Shown piece after piece: positions 12,101 to 22,548 of a DNA stretch of 64,000 bases; the stretch's first letter is position 1; the number at the start of each line of letters is the position of its first letter. The notes beneath the pieces are model-generated. The model saw only the letters and a program-made list of their open reading frames with translations, was not told where the DNA came from and did not search any database. This DNA comes from Sciurus carolinensis. Lineage: Eukaryota; Chordata; Mammalia; Rodentia; Sciuridae. The stretch is from the NCBI RefSeq assembly GCF_902686445.1, contig NC_062218.1, forward strand, positions 10,453,015 through 10,517,014, given 5' to 3'. The position numbers were made by a program, and so were the translations under genes.

Positions 12101-13330
12101 TTACTCCCTTATCAGCTATTTGTTTTTCAATTATAATTTAGGTAAAAGTGCACATTACACAAATAAACAACTTTCTCATTTTACCATATTGGATGACTTT
12201 TTATTGCAATGTACTTTTTCCAAAGCAAAGAGTGTCTTGCATTCAAGTTATGACATGCCTTCAAATAAAAATATTAAATTAATTTCAACTAAGGAGAAAA
12301 TTCAAAATAACTTCATATTAGAAATTTAAAACTTTCTGTATTATATTTTTTCTAAATATAAACTTTTAGCAAGAGTTTCAGTTGCACAAAAGAATGAAAA
12401 GGCAGTAGAGGGAATCACTGTCTACCTCTCTGACAGTTTCTCTTATTTTAACATTTTGTGTTAGTTCAGCACATTTATTAACACTAATAATCTAACACTT
12501 GACAGAGCATTAACAAGAGTCCATGTTTTATACAGATGTCCTCGGTTTTCCTACTGTCTATTTTTAGTTTCTAGCCTTCTATCCAGGATACCACCTTGTA
12601 CTAGGTTATCAAGTCTCCTAAAGTTCCTCTTGATCATGGTAATTTCTGAAACTCTTCCTGGTTTTGAAGAGTACAGGTTAGATATTTCAGAGGATGCTCA
12701 TCCACTGGCCATCCTCCAATAATTTCCTCATGATTACATGAAGCCCATGGGCTGGGACAAAGACACCAAGGAAGTAAGGGGACATTTCCCTCATAGCACA
12801 TTATTGGTGCTGAGTCTGACCCTGGATGAGGATGGTTCTCAGCTTTCTCCACTACAGTGAGACTTTTTCCTCACTGTCTCCTCACTGTGCTCTTTAGAAG
12901 CCACTGTGTTCATCTTCCACTTAACAAGTAAGGAGTTATGCTTCACCTCCTTGAGAATATTTATATTAACTACTTAGAAACCTTATGAACATGTGTTTTC
13001 TCTGTTGCACTCATTATTTATTTATTTAGTCATTTAATTGTATTTATATGGACAAATGAATATTGATTTCATCAGTTGGGTTATAACCCACTCAAACTTT
13101 ATCTAGTTTGCTTAAAAATTTCTAGTTTTGGCCACTAAGTGTTCTTTTACATGGCTTCTGTTTCCATGTGTTATTCTCTCTCCTACCATGTCACTTTATT
13201 GTGTTTTATTGGGGTACTGTCTTTCTGGTCTTTACCTTGAGTGGATTTATTGTCGAAAGATATCAAAAGTAAGACTTGCGTGACAGTTGTGCTTATGGCC
13301 CCTGGGTTCTAATGTTTTCGAGTCCTTTTA
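12101..13330 (-). mobile_element. Ancient L1M 3' UTR, antisense
   Basis: Several blocks in order match old L1M 3' UTR sequence read backwards: 'cacatttattaacactaataatctaacactt' region, 'tatccaggataccacc', 'ggttatcaagtctcctaaagttcctctt', 'ggagttatgcttcacctccttgag' and 'tgggttataacccactc...ttttggccactaagtg'. No ORF2 sequence follows, so the copy is 5' truncated. The subfamily (L1MC/L1ME type) is a judgement from memory. Confidence 0.55.
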
Positions 13331-13383
13331 AACTGACACTCATTTTGCATACTTTATCTTTTGTTTTATTATTTATCTTTTAA

Positions 13384-13989
13384 TTTTTTACAGACTGCAT
13401 TTTGATTCACTGTACACAAATGGGATACATCATTTTGTTTATATGGTTGTACATGATGTAGATTCACACCATTTGTGTAATCATGCAGGTACATAGGGTG
13501 TATACTTTAATCAACATAATGGTTGTACATATTTATGGAATATAACATTATATTTCATAATGAGCAAATCAGGTAATTAGCATATCTATCAAGTTAAAAT
13601 TTTATCATTTCTCTGTGGTGATACCCTTTTTATCTTTACATTGGTATTTGGGAAATTTCTATCCACACATCTTCAAGGTACTTCAATTTTTAGAATGTCT
13701 AAGATTTTGCTTACCACCTTTCCTTGTGTGATACTTCTCTTGCCTGTCTACTCTAGGTCTGTTAGATCCTATGACATATTAGTAATTATTATTTTAAGTC
13801 CCCTGTCTGAAAATTACAACATCTTTGTTATCTGGTTCTGTTACTTTATCTCATTAGTAAGTGTTTTCATTTTCCTTCTTTATTTTTGTAATATTTTGTT
13901 GTTGGTAAATGCTGGTAAGTTTGCATCAGATAATAAGAGATGAATAGGTTCTTCATGTGAATATTTATGTTAATCTCCCTAAGAATTGG
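13384..13989 (-). mobile_element. L1MA-like 3' UTR, antisense (left part)
   Basis: Starts with a T-rich tail, then 'acacaaatgggatacatc', 'ttgtacatatttatggaatataac' and 'gagcaaatcaggtaattagcatatc', characteristic of L1MA-type 3' ends. 13641-13989 continues into sequence that also looks like L1 3' UTR ('ttgttgttggtaaatgctgg', 'atttatgttaatctccctaa') and is resumed after the LTR at 14431. The second part is less certain. Confidence 0.5.
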
Positions 13990-14430
13990 TGTGTTTGTCA
14001 ACTTTTTGTCCCTGTAATCAAAATACCTGACAAAGACCAATTTAGGGGAGGAATAATTTATGTTGAGTTCATAGTTTCAGAGTTTCAGTTAATGGCTGGT
14101 GGTTTCCAAGACAGAAAACATCATGGTAGACGGGAGTGGCAGAGGAAAGCTGTTCAACTCATGGGAGTCAGGAAGCAGAGAAAGTGAGGAAAGGGTTAGG
14201 GACAAATATAGTCTGAGGCTATGCCCCCAGGAAGCTTCTCCTTCTAGCCACATCCCACCTGCCTACAATTACCACCCAGTAGTGCATTCGAATTATTAAT
14301 CCACTGATGCAGTTACAATTTCAGTGATCTAATCATTACCTCAAACATCCATCTCTGAAACTTTCTGCAGCAGGAATCATGCTTTCAAAACAAGAATTTT
14401 CAGGAGACATTCCAGGTTCCAACCATAAGA
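13990..14430 (-). mobile_element. MaLR-type solo LTR, antisense, 5-bp target duplication
   Basis: Antisense MaLR-like LTR of 441 bp with 'caactttttgtccctgtaatcaaaatacctgac' region, 'aacatcatgg', 'agccacatcccacctgcc' and the terminal 'acattccaggttccaaccat'. Direct repeats ATTGG flank it (13985-13989 and 14431-14435). The identity extends 5 bp further (taagaattgg), probably by chance. The interrupted older sequence reads smoothly across the site. Confidence 0.75.
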
Positions 14431-15250
14431 ATTGGGCTGTGTTTAATCATTTCTGTAGCTGTTTATATAAGAGGATTAGCCTCCTCAAGTTTCCTTCTTA
14501 TCTCCCTTCTTAAATTGGAACTGCCCTAAATCCTTCTCCTCAGAGTCTGTGTCTTGCAGATGTCTTCACTACACATCACTGTTACTATACTGAAGCCCTG
14601 TTGGTGTGGAGGAAAGTCGTAAAAGGGGGATCTATTCTATACTCTGACGGATAATTCTGTCCTCAGAGGGTCTGCATTTTTTAACTGTGACCTTCCCAAG
14701 TGTTTCTCTAGTTGTGTGCCTCTTCCCACTTCCTTCCTCCACCACACAGGAGAAGCAAGAGATGGCGGGGTATGAGGAAGCCCTTCCCTGAAGGAATAGG
14801 GCTCTGCTAGAGTCTTTCCCCTGGTGAGTCTTTGTTAGGCAGAATGCTTTCTGCATATTGCACAGTGACAATCTTCCCTCCCAGCTGTCAGAGCTCCATC
14901 ACATTCTTAAGGTAAGGAGCCTTACCTTAAGAACATGGTGATAAACCTCGAAATGGAGTCAGAAAAATGAATAGATTCCTTCAAGACTGATCTCCTGGAG
15001 CCGCTCACTGTCAAACTAGTCAACACTTGACCCCGGAAATTTGTACGAATTACCAGTTAAGTGCCCGTGTCTGCTTATGGTTCCATTGGCTTCTGCTGCA
15101 GGTACACAGATCTCATCTGCCACTACTGTCACTTGTCTCTTCAGATTTTGGAGTGACAGTTTGCCCTGCAACTTCACTTCTCTGAAGGAGACATGAAAAG
15201 TCATTGGCTTCTCAGTTTGCCCAACTTTTTTATTGTATTTCAGAAGAGGT
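14431..15250 (-). other. Probable continuation of old L1 3' UTR, low certainty
   Basis: 'gctgtgtttaatcatttctgtagctg' continues the sequence broken at 13989. The remainder, to about 15250, is GC-richer than average and I cannot match it block by block. It contains the 14-bp-arm palindrome at 14904-14933. Confidence 0.35.
14904..14933. repeat. Perfect inverted repeat (hairpin), 14-bp arms
   Basis: Left arm TTCTTAAGGTAAGG (14904-14917), spacer AG, right arm its exact reverse complement (14920-14933). No T-run or gene end is nearby, so a transcription-terminator role is not supported. Confidence 0.9.
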
Positions 15251-16086
15251 GACTTTCAATCTCTGTGTGTTGAAGCTGCTGATGGCAGTCCTTCTCCAAT
15301 AATTATTACCTTTTATTTTGTCTTTATAAACGTTTCTCCTCTGAGAAGACACACTTCTTTACTTTAAATTTTTGTTTAGAAATTGTACATGTTATGTCTA
15401 CTTTAATTCCTCTTGATGGGCACCCAGGAATCACATTCATCTGAATTTTTTTCCCATTTAATTGTGGGGATTGTTTTAACATTGTGTCAAGATTTTGACC
15501 TTGAATATGTACTTTCCTTCTTCTCTCAATTCATATGGCATACTGGAAGCTTCTCTTGCAGGATTATAGAGAAGCAAAATATTCCCCTTTCTAATTTTAT
15601 TTTTTTGAGTTGCAGATATTTTTATCTGGTGTAGCCTGATGACAGAACTTCTGGGTGTGAGTTAATAGGTCCAAACAGGGAAAATAGGTCTCCAGCCTTC
15701 CTTACCCTCGACTCCTTCTTTTGCTGCTTATAATCTAGCCTTGATCCTAGACCCCAAGTGTGTGCAGTCCAAAATATCTACATTGTATTATATTTGTTGT
15801 TTGTTTAATTTAATCAATTTTGCTATTCATCACATTGATAAAATATTATGCCATATCACCAAACAAGGGTCTTTAAATAATATGATCCTGAGTCTTACCA
15901 TTTATGAGCCTGAGCACATTTCTCATTGTTCTGCTATCTAAGTGAGAAGTTCTTTTAAAGTTCTTTATTATGTCATAGAAAGCTTATACTTCATAGTCTA
16001 ATCTGCAGTGATTAGGACTAAAGAGCATTCTTCCTAAATTGCTTCAACTGAATTTACTAAATAACAATGTGTCAGCTGTATGGTGA
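15251..16086. other. Unassigned AT-rich DNA
   Basis: Nothing recognised. Short isolated open frames only. Confidence 0.45.
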
Positions 16087-16466
16087 TGTTTTAGTCAACT
16101 TTTTCGCTGCTGTGACTAAAGAATCTGACCAGAACAATTGTAAAAAAGGAAAAGTTTATTTGATGGCTCACGAACTCAGAGGTCTCAATCCGTAGACAGC
16201 TGGCTCCATTCCTTGCGACTGGAGGTGAGGCAGGACATCATGGGGAAGAGTGTGGCAGAAGGAAGAAGCTCATGTGATGGTCAGGAAACAGAGAGAGAGA
16301 CTCCCTCCTCAGATGCAAAATATATACCCCATAGCCACGCCCCCAATGAACCACTTCCTCCAGCCACACCCACCTGCCTCCAAATACCTCTCAGTTAATT
16401 CCAAGAGGGATTAATTCACTGATTAGGTTAAGGCTATAACCCAATCATTTCTCCTCCAAACCTTTA
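16087..16466 (-). mobile_element. MaLR-type LTR, antisense
   Basis: Begins 'TGttttagtcaactttttcgctgctg' and shares with the copy at 10789-11195 the 'aaaatatataccccatagccacgcccc' region and the 'ttaattcactgattaggttaagg' region. The far end differs from the other copies after 'tctcctccaaacc', so the right boundary is approximate. Confidence 0.7.
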
Positions 16467-17299
16467 TTCCTGGTTCAGGGGATGAATCTGTCAATCAATC
16501 AAGTTTCATGACCCCTAAAACATAGGAGAGATTCTATGCTGAAGAGTGGGAAACTAGAAGTAGATTTGCTTTCAAGTAGCAATTTATTTCAATTATGAAA
16601 AAAATTACTCTCGAATGGTAAGTTTAGGTTTAGGGAAAGATATTTCTCTCCAGAATTCTTATGTCTGATTGAATAATTCATTGAATTAACAGAAGGGAAC
16701 ACAGTCAAAATATTTAACAAGATTTTTGAGATGGGAACCAGTGAATCAAAATGAGTGCTTACTGAAGTCCATATACAGACAAGAAGACACTGAAATATAA
16801 TTTATGCTTAGCAATAAAAAGTAAAAATATTACACATGCAGGAAGTGGTTGTGGTAATAGTGGTAATGGTGTTGTAATCATGGCCCAGACACATACATTT
16901 GTAAGTCTGAAGAAAAAAAGTCTAAAATTGCTTATGTATTAAATTCCTCATTTAAAAACACAGATTGCTTTTTATCAAAAATTACCAAACTCTTGAAAAT
17001 TAAATTCATCCAAAAGTATTTATTGAACGCTATTTCTCTAATTTTTTAAGCACCATGAAATATATAAAGAAGAGAGAAACCTAAATAGATGGTGTCTCAG
17101 CTCTCCAGGAGCTAACATTCTCATGGGACAAAGAGCCTAATTTACATGTTTTTAAAAAGCCCTTTGTTAGCAGATAGCATAATGCTAAGTAAAAAAATAA
17201 ATAAACTGAGTGACTTGAGCTTGCTGAAACAATTTAAAAATACGTAGCCAGTAAAACCTCTTCCAGGGGAGAATAAGGCAGCCACTGAAGTCTGTACAA
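16467..17299. other. Unassigned DNA, possible ancient repeat at 17015-17140
   Basis: Mostly unrecognised. 17015-17140 ('aagtatttattgaacgctattt...aggagctaacattctcatggg') resembles a widely dispersed ancient mammalian repeat of L2/MIR age (tatttattgagcacctactatgtgcc...ggagcttacattctagtggg). Confidence 0.4.
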
Positions 17300-17462
17300 T
17301 TATTAAACACTTAGATCTTCATTTCAATCCAATGAGTTAGGAAGATTTTTATTTCAACCTTTTGGGTAGGGGAGCAGAGATACATTGATGAAAAGTAACC
17401 TGTTCAAGGTTGGGTAGCTCTGATTCCCAGATCTGTGCCCTTTATCACTAGAGCACACTGAA
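17300..17462 (-). repeat. MIR SINE, antisense
   Basis: 'caatgagttaggaagatttttattt', 'agtaacctgttcaaggttgggtagct', 'gattcccagatctgtgccctttatcactagagcacactg' follow the antisense order of MIR (gaggaaactgaggc...cttgcccaaggtcacacagct...gctcttaaccacta). Confidence 0.75.
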
Positions 17463-17672
17463 GTTCTTGGTGACTACCTTGGAGCAGAGCCTAAAATGAC
17501 TAGAGAGGACTGTCCACATGAAATCAGGAGAGGAGAACATTTCACATAGAGATAGCAGCTCTTAGAAGACTTCTTGCAGAAGGTACGGATGAAGGCGATT
17601 CATTGTAGCTGAGACTGGAGATGGGGTAGGGCCAAATAATGGACAGTGAGCAAGGCAAATGGTATTAAAAAC

Positions 17673-17702
17673 CATATATACATATATATATATATGTATA
17701 CA
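17673..17702. repeat. (TA)n/(CATA)n microsatellite
   Basis: Short alternating AT tract 'catatatacatatatatata' continuing to 'gtatacac'. Confidence 0.8.
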
Positions 17703-17884
17703 CATTGACTTATATGTGGTGTACATCAGTAAAAATGCATGTATATGCTTGTGTCTATATATGTAATCAGCAGATATATTTTTAAAAATTATAAATACTT
17801 GTGAAATAATTATATTAAAATAATGTTTATTGTACAGAAACTAATCTTCCTCCAGGGTGATGGGTATACTGTTTATAATGATAG

Positions 17885-18010
17885 TTGACTCTTGTTGATA
17901 ATTTACTCCATGACAAACATTGTTCTGCTAGATGTTCTATAAGAAATATGTCATTTAATTCCACAAAAATACCATGAGACAGCTGTAATTACTTGTCTCC
18001 TTTTACTGAA
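17885..18010 (-). repeat. MIR SINE, antisense
   Basis: 'actccatgacaaacattgttctgctagatgttctataag' then 'tcatttaattccacaaaaataccatgagac' matches the antisense 3' half of MIR (gtgccaggcactgttctaagcac...tcatttaatcctcacaacaaccctatgagg). Confidence 0.75.
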
Positions 18011-18429
18011 CAATATATAATTTTGTATCTAATAAAAGCTTCTGTGTTTATAGATCTTTTCCTTCCGGTAGTATTTCTTTCAAGTAAAATGGTAATAAAC
18101 TTTGCTACTTTTATTCTGATTCAGAAGTTCAAAGTCCTTTTTAAATGAGAATGTTACTTGAACTGTATACATTAAAATATGACTTGTGAGAAACAGATCA
18201 GGGGTTTTTATTTACTCACCCCTCCCCATAGAGATACCTAAAAATACCTGGTAAAGAGCTGATGCTAGTGAACCTTCCTTCTAGAGCTTCCCAGGGGTCT
18301 GGAAGTTAAAACTTTGACCATTTGAAAGGCAAAAATTCTTAAGTACTATTTTTGCTTTCTAGGATTATTATTTTATATTTATGTTTATGCTATTATTTTA
18401 TATTTCTATTATATAATGATTTATTTAAT

Positions 18430-18609
18430 AAATCATTGTCTAAAGGTAAATCACAGACATTTCCTGCTATGTTATTGTCTAGAGATTTTAAATGTTAGGT
18501 TTTACATTTATGTCAGTACTCCAATTTGAGTTAATTTTAGATGGTTTTGGTATGGGTTGTGTAGTTATTTTTATATGACTTGATGTGTGGATCAATATTT
18601 GTTTATTTA
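18430..18609 (-). mobile_element. LINE-1 ORF2 (L1-C), first segment
   Basis: Antisense L1 sequence downstream of the RT core: 'cctgctatgttattgtctagagattttaaatgttaggttttac' region, then 'aatttgagttaattttagatggtttt', matching the L1 block tccatcttgagttaattttt. Continues at 19351 after the LTR. Confidence 0.75.
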
Positions 18610-18854
18610 TGTGTTAGCTTTCTGTACTATGACAAATGCTGAGATAATCAACTTAAAAAGAGGACAGACTCACAGCTTCAGAGGTTTCAGCCTATGACCA
18701 TTACTTTGTTGTCACTGTGTTGTGGCACAGTGCAAGTTGGCAGGAGTGCATGGCACAGAATTCCCATTCAACTCCTGGCTGTGTGTAAAAGAGAAAGGAG
18801 GAGGCCAGGTGCCAATAGTCTTCCAAGGGCATGTTACCAATGACCTAACTTCTT

Positions 18855-19081
18855 CTTCTTTTTTTTTTTTTTTTTTTTTTGGGTGGTACTGGGGTTTGAA
18901 CTCAGGGGTACTCAGGTACTGAGCCACATCCCCAGCCCTATTTTATTTTTGATTTAGTGACATAGTCTCACTGAGTTGCTTAGTGCCTCGCTATTGCTGA
19001 GGCTGGCATTGAATTCCCAATCCTCTTGTCTCAGCCTCCCCAGACTCTGAGATAACAGATGGGTGCCACCAAGTCTGACAT
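18855..19081 (-). mobile_element. B1-ID dimeric SINE, nested in LTR
   Basis: T-rich tail, then ID half ('ggtactggggtttgaactcagggg', 'gagccacatccccagcccta') and B1 half ('catagtctcactgagttgctt', 'cctcttgtctcagcctccc', 'gggtgccaccaagtctg'), all antisense. Flanked by atgacctaacttctt on both sides (18840-18854 and 19080-19094). Confidence 0.95.
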
Positions 19082-19094
19082 GACCTAACTTCTT

Positions 19095-19225
19095 TTTTTT
19101 TAATATTTTTTTTAGTTGATGATGGACCTTTATTTTATGTATTTATATGCGGTGCTGAGAACTGAACCCAGTGCCTCACACATGCTAGGTAAGTGCTCTA
19201 CCACTGAGCCACAACCCCAGCCCTC
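19095..19225 (-). mobile_element. ID-type SINE, second insertion in the same target site
   Basis: Antisense monomeric ID with its 3' extension ('taatattttttttagttgatgatgg', 'tttattttatgtatttatatg') and tRNA-like body ('tgctgagaactgaaccca', 'ctctaccactgagccacaac', 'cccagccct'). Flanked by gacctaacttctt at 19082-19094 and 19226-19238, the same sequence that flanks the preceding SINE. Confidence 0.95.
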
Positions 19226-19350
19226 GACCTAACTTCTTAAAGGAAGTTAAGACCCACTTCTAAAGTTTCCCATCTTTCAATAGCACCAAGCAGGGAACCA
19301 GGCCGCTAACACACAGGCCTTGGGAGATACTTAAGATGCACACTATAGCA

Positions 19351-19954
19351 GTGTACTTTTTGTGTGTGGATGCCAAATAGTGTTAACAATTTTTGGAAAG
19401 AATATCCTTTCTCCTTTCAATTTTCATTGCATGTTTGTAAAATATCAATGGACCATATATGAGTGGATCTGTTTCTGATTTCCTTCATTTACTTATTCAT
19501 CTATTTTTATATTTATTTTTGTGATATCTGGAATTAAATCCAGGAACTTTCCCCTTGGCTGCCTCCCAGTCATGGTTCACATTCTGACACGGAATCATTC
19601 AGTTGTCTGAGTAGACCTGCAACTTGCCCCTTCCAGAGCCTCCCAGGCCTCGGAGATGGTGGCCATGCGCCAACACAGCGGGCTCCGATTTCCTATTTCT
19701 GTCTATATAGTTGTATTTATTTACACTAGTCCTGTGCTGCATTAGTTACCTAGCTCATCTATACTATGTGTACTACATTTTCACGTCAAGATTAGAAATT
19801 GTATTAATTTTCTTTTTGAAAGGTGTATTGGCTGTTTTAACTTGTTTACATTTGTATGTAAATTGTGGAATTTCCTTATCAATTTCTTCCAAATGCCTAC
19901 AAAAATTTTTATAGGAACTATGTTGAATACATAAAATGATCAATGAACTTTATT
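19351..19954 (-). mobile_element. LINE-1 ORF2 (L1-C), second segment
   Basis: L1 antisense continues: 'attgcatgtttgtaaaatatcaatggaccatat', 'tgtctatatagttgtatttattt', 'ggaactatgttgaat'. A CpG-richer insert at about 19511-19690 ('ggaattaaatccaggaac', 'cagagcctcccaggcctcgg') looks like a badly decayed B1/ID SINE, but this is uncertain. Confidence 0.75.
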
Positions 19955-20078
19955 CTTTTCTTTTTTCTTTTTTCTTTTTCCTTTTTTTTTTTTTTTTTTT
20001 TTTGCGGTATGAGAATTGAACCCAAGGCTTCCTGAATTTTAGGGAAGTGCTTTATCACTGAACTGCATTCTTAGCCCT
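19955..20078 (-). mobile_element. ID-type SINE, antisense
   Basis: Long T/CT tail (about 19955-20003), then 'gcggtatgagaattgaaccc', 'gggaagtgctttatcactgaactgcattc' and 'ttagccct'. Decayed, inserted in L1-C. Confidence 0.85.
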
Positions 20079-21336
20079 GAGAATTGACATCTTAATAGTA
20101 CTGAGACTTCTAACCCATGCCTATATGTACCTGTCCATTAGATCTTTTAAATTTCTCTCAGCAATACATTGTCCTTTTGGTTGGTAAGATTTACTCCTAA
20201 ATTTTTTCTTTTGTGCTATTTTAAAAACCATTATAATCATTTCAAAGTTTCATTCCATTGGTAGCACTATGTAGAAATACTAATTATACTTGTAAGTCAT
20301 CTTACATTCTAGAAGCTTTCAATCTTGTGTAATATTTCATATATGGTGCTTACAAATATAGAAATTTGCTATCTTGTTTTCTGATCTGAACGTCTGCTCT
20401 TCCTCCCTCTCTCCTCTTTTCCTCCTTCCTTCAATCCCTGCCCTCTCTTCCTCTTTACCTTTCTTTACCTCATCCTTTCACTTTCTCTTCCTTCTGTTCT
20501 ATTTTACTGGTACATCTTCAATAATCTGTAAAAGAAGTGGGATAATTGATATCTTGCTTTTCTTGAACTGATTCTTTCATCAAGCATAATACTAAACTTA
20601 GGTATTATTCAGATATTCTCTCTGAAATTGAGGAAGTTTACTTTTCTTGCAAGTATGATAAAAATATTTAACAGAAATTGATTTTGTCAAAGGGATTTAT
20701 TGCATTTATTATTTTTAATGTTTAGTCTTTATGGCAAATTACATTGATTGGCTTACTAATGTTGAATCAAGCTTGCTTTGCTATGATGAAACCCATTTAG
20801 TAAAACTCCATTATTACTTTACATAATAATAATGGATTGATATTTTGTTAATTTTTCACCTGTACTTGTGAGTATAGAGGTGTGCATTTTTTTTTCTAGA
20901 ATATCTCTGAGTGGATTAGTATCAGAATGATAATCTCATAGAATAGAACGTGGAAAGTTTTCTCCTCTTTAGTTTTCTTGTTTGGTTTATGCAGATTTGC
21001 TATTTATCATCTTCCTCAAACATTTGGTAGAATTTCCCTCTGAAACCAGCTGGGCCTGGTGTTTTCAGGTGGGATAGTTTTAAGTTAAAAACTCAAGTTT
21101 CTTAATAGATGCGACTTTATTTACATGATCAGTGTTTCACCAAGCAAGCTTTAGTACTGTGTCTTTCAAAGAATTTTTTCAACTTTATTTGAAAAATACA
21201 ATTTAGAGCATTATCATATTCTCTCAATATCTGTAGATATGAATGAGGTCACTTTTTAATTCTTCATTTTGATATTTTCTGTTCATTTTTCTGATCACTA
21301 TTCCTATAGCTTTGCTAAATTAACTGATCTTTTGAA
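20079..21336 (-). mobile_element. LINE-1 ORF2 (L1-C), third segment
   Basis: RT region read backwards: 'ccttttggttggtaagatttactcc', 'gtcaaagggatttattgcatttatt', 'agaccagctgggcctgg'-like block at 21040-21060, ending with 'gctaaattaactgatcttttgaaagaac'. A pyrimidine-rich run at 20398-20510 lies where the catalytic FADD segment should be, and I do not find that motif. Confidence 0.8.
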
Positions 21337-22548
21337 AGAACAACAAAATACTTAGAGCACCATAGCTGTACCTAGTACCTGGCTTCATTCTGACGAAGTC
21401 ACGTTTGCATTTCAGTCCCCAGTGACCCTCACCCTCTCCCTTCCCCCTCCTCTCCCTTATCTTCTTCCTCTACTCTATTGACCTTCCTTTTGCTCACTTG
21501 TTTCTTTATTTTTATTTGGTGCTTTTTACATTTACACAAAGGTGGAGTTTAGTGTGGTCTATTTGTGCATGCACATAGTGTGGTTTTGTTAAATTACTCC
21601 ACATTTCCTCCCCTTCCCATTCCTCCTCCTCCCCTCTGCATCTCTTTCTTCTACTCTGCTCATCTTCCCTCTGTCTTTATGATATCTGTTTCTGCCCCCA
21701 CTTTTCCCATCTTTTTTTTTGCTCTAATATGCACATACAAGAGAAAATGTTTAATCCTTGATTTTTCTGAGTCTGCCTTATTTCACTTAGAACAATTTTC
21801 TCCATTTCCATCCATTTACTGGAAAATTCCGTAATTCAGTTCTTCTTTGTGGCTGAGTAAAATGCCATTGTGAATATATACCACCTTTTTTTACTCATTC
21901 ACCTCTCGATGGGCCTCTGGGCTGGTTCCATAATTTGACTATTGTGAATTGTGCTGCTGTGATCATTGTTGTGACTGCATCACTATAGTAGGTTGGTTTT
22001 TAGTTCTTTTGGATAAACACCCAGCAATAATATGGTGGTTCCATTCATAGCCTTTTGAGGGATCTGCACACTGATTTCCAGAGTGGTGGCACTCATGTGC
22101 AGTCCCACCAACAATGTGTGAGTGTACCTTTTTCCACATCCTCACCAGCATTTATTAGTACTTGTATTCTTGATAACTGCAATTCTAACTGGAAGTCTTA
22201 GTGTAGTTTGGACTTGAATTTCCCTGATTGTGGAAATGTTGAATATTTTCTTATTTGTTGGCCATTTTTTTTTTCTTGAGAAGTATCTGTGTAGTTCTTT
22301 TGCCCACTTACAGTTTGGTTGATTTGTGTTCTCCGTGTTAAGTTTGTGGAGTTCTTTGTATATTCTGCATATTCATCTCCTGCCAAAAAAGTAACTGGCA
22401 AAGATTTTCTCACATTCTGGAGGTTCTCTCTTCACCTACTTTGTTGTGCAGACACTTTTTAATTTGACAGCATCCCACTTACTGATTCATGGGTTTACCT
22501 TGAACCTTAGGGGTCTTGTTAAGGAAGACCAATATATTGATAGTTGGC
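21337..22548 (-). mobile_element. Younger L1 3' end (L1-D) nested in L1-C, antisense
   Basis: 3' UTR pyrimidine tracts (21415-21480, 21600-21690), 'tttcacttagaacaattttctcc', then the ORF2 C-terminal region ('tgggctggttccataatttg', 'ggtggttccattcatagccttttgagg', 'ccagagtggtggcactcatgtgcagtcccaccaac' region) to 'accttaggggtcttgtta'. L1-C breaks at 'gaaagaaccaa'-like sequence on both sides (about 21331 and 22552), which fits a target duplication. Confidence 0.8.

Larger units (their letters stand above)
18610..19350 (-). mobile_element. MaLR-type LTR containing two nested SINEs
   Basis: Begins 'TGtgttagctttctgtactatg' and ends 'agatgcacactatagCA'; host blocks include 'gacagactcacagcttcagaggtttcagcc' and 'acccacttctaaagtttcccatc'. 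Without the two SINEs and their duplications it is roughly 370 bp, in line with the family. It is inserted in L1-C. The 5-bp target duplication is not evident. Confidence 0.65.

Noticed and set aside
12101..13330. A unique conserved noncoding element
   Set aside because: Several blocks in order match antisense L1M 3' UTR sequence, so it is better explained as an old repeat.
14904..14933. Intrinsic transcription terminator
   Set aside because: There is no U-tract or upstream gene, and the genome is eukaryotic, where this signal does not apply.
18842..19238. CRISPR-like array (three repeats with two spacers)
   Set aside because: The repeats are target-site duplications of two SINEs. The spacers are unequal and recognisable as B1-ID and ID elements.
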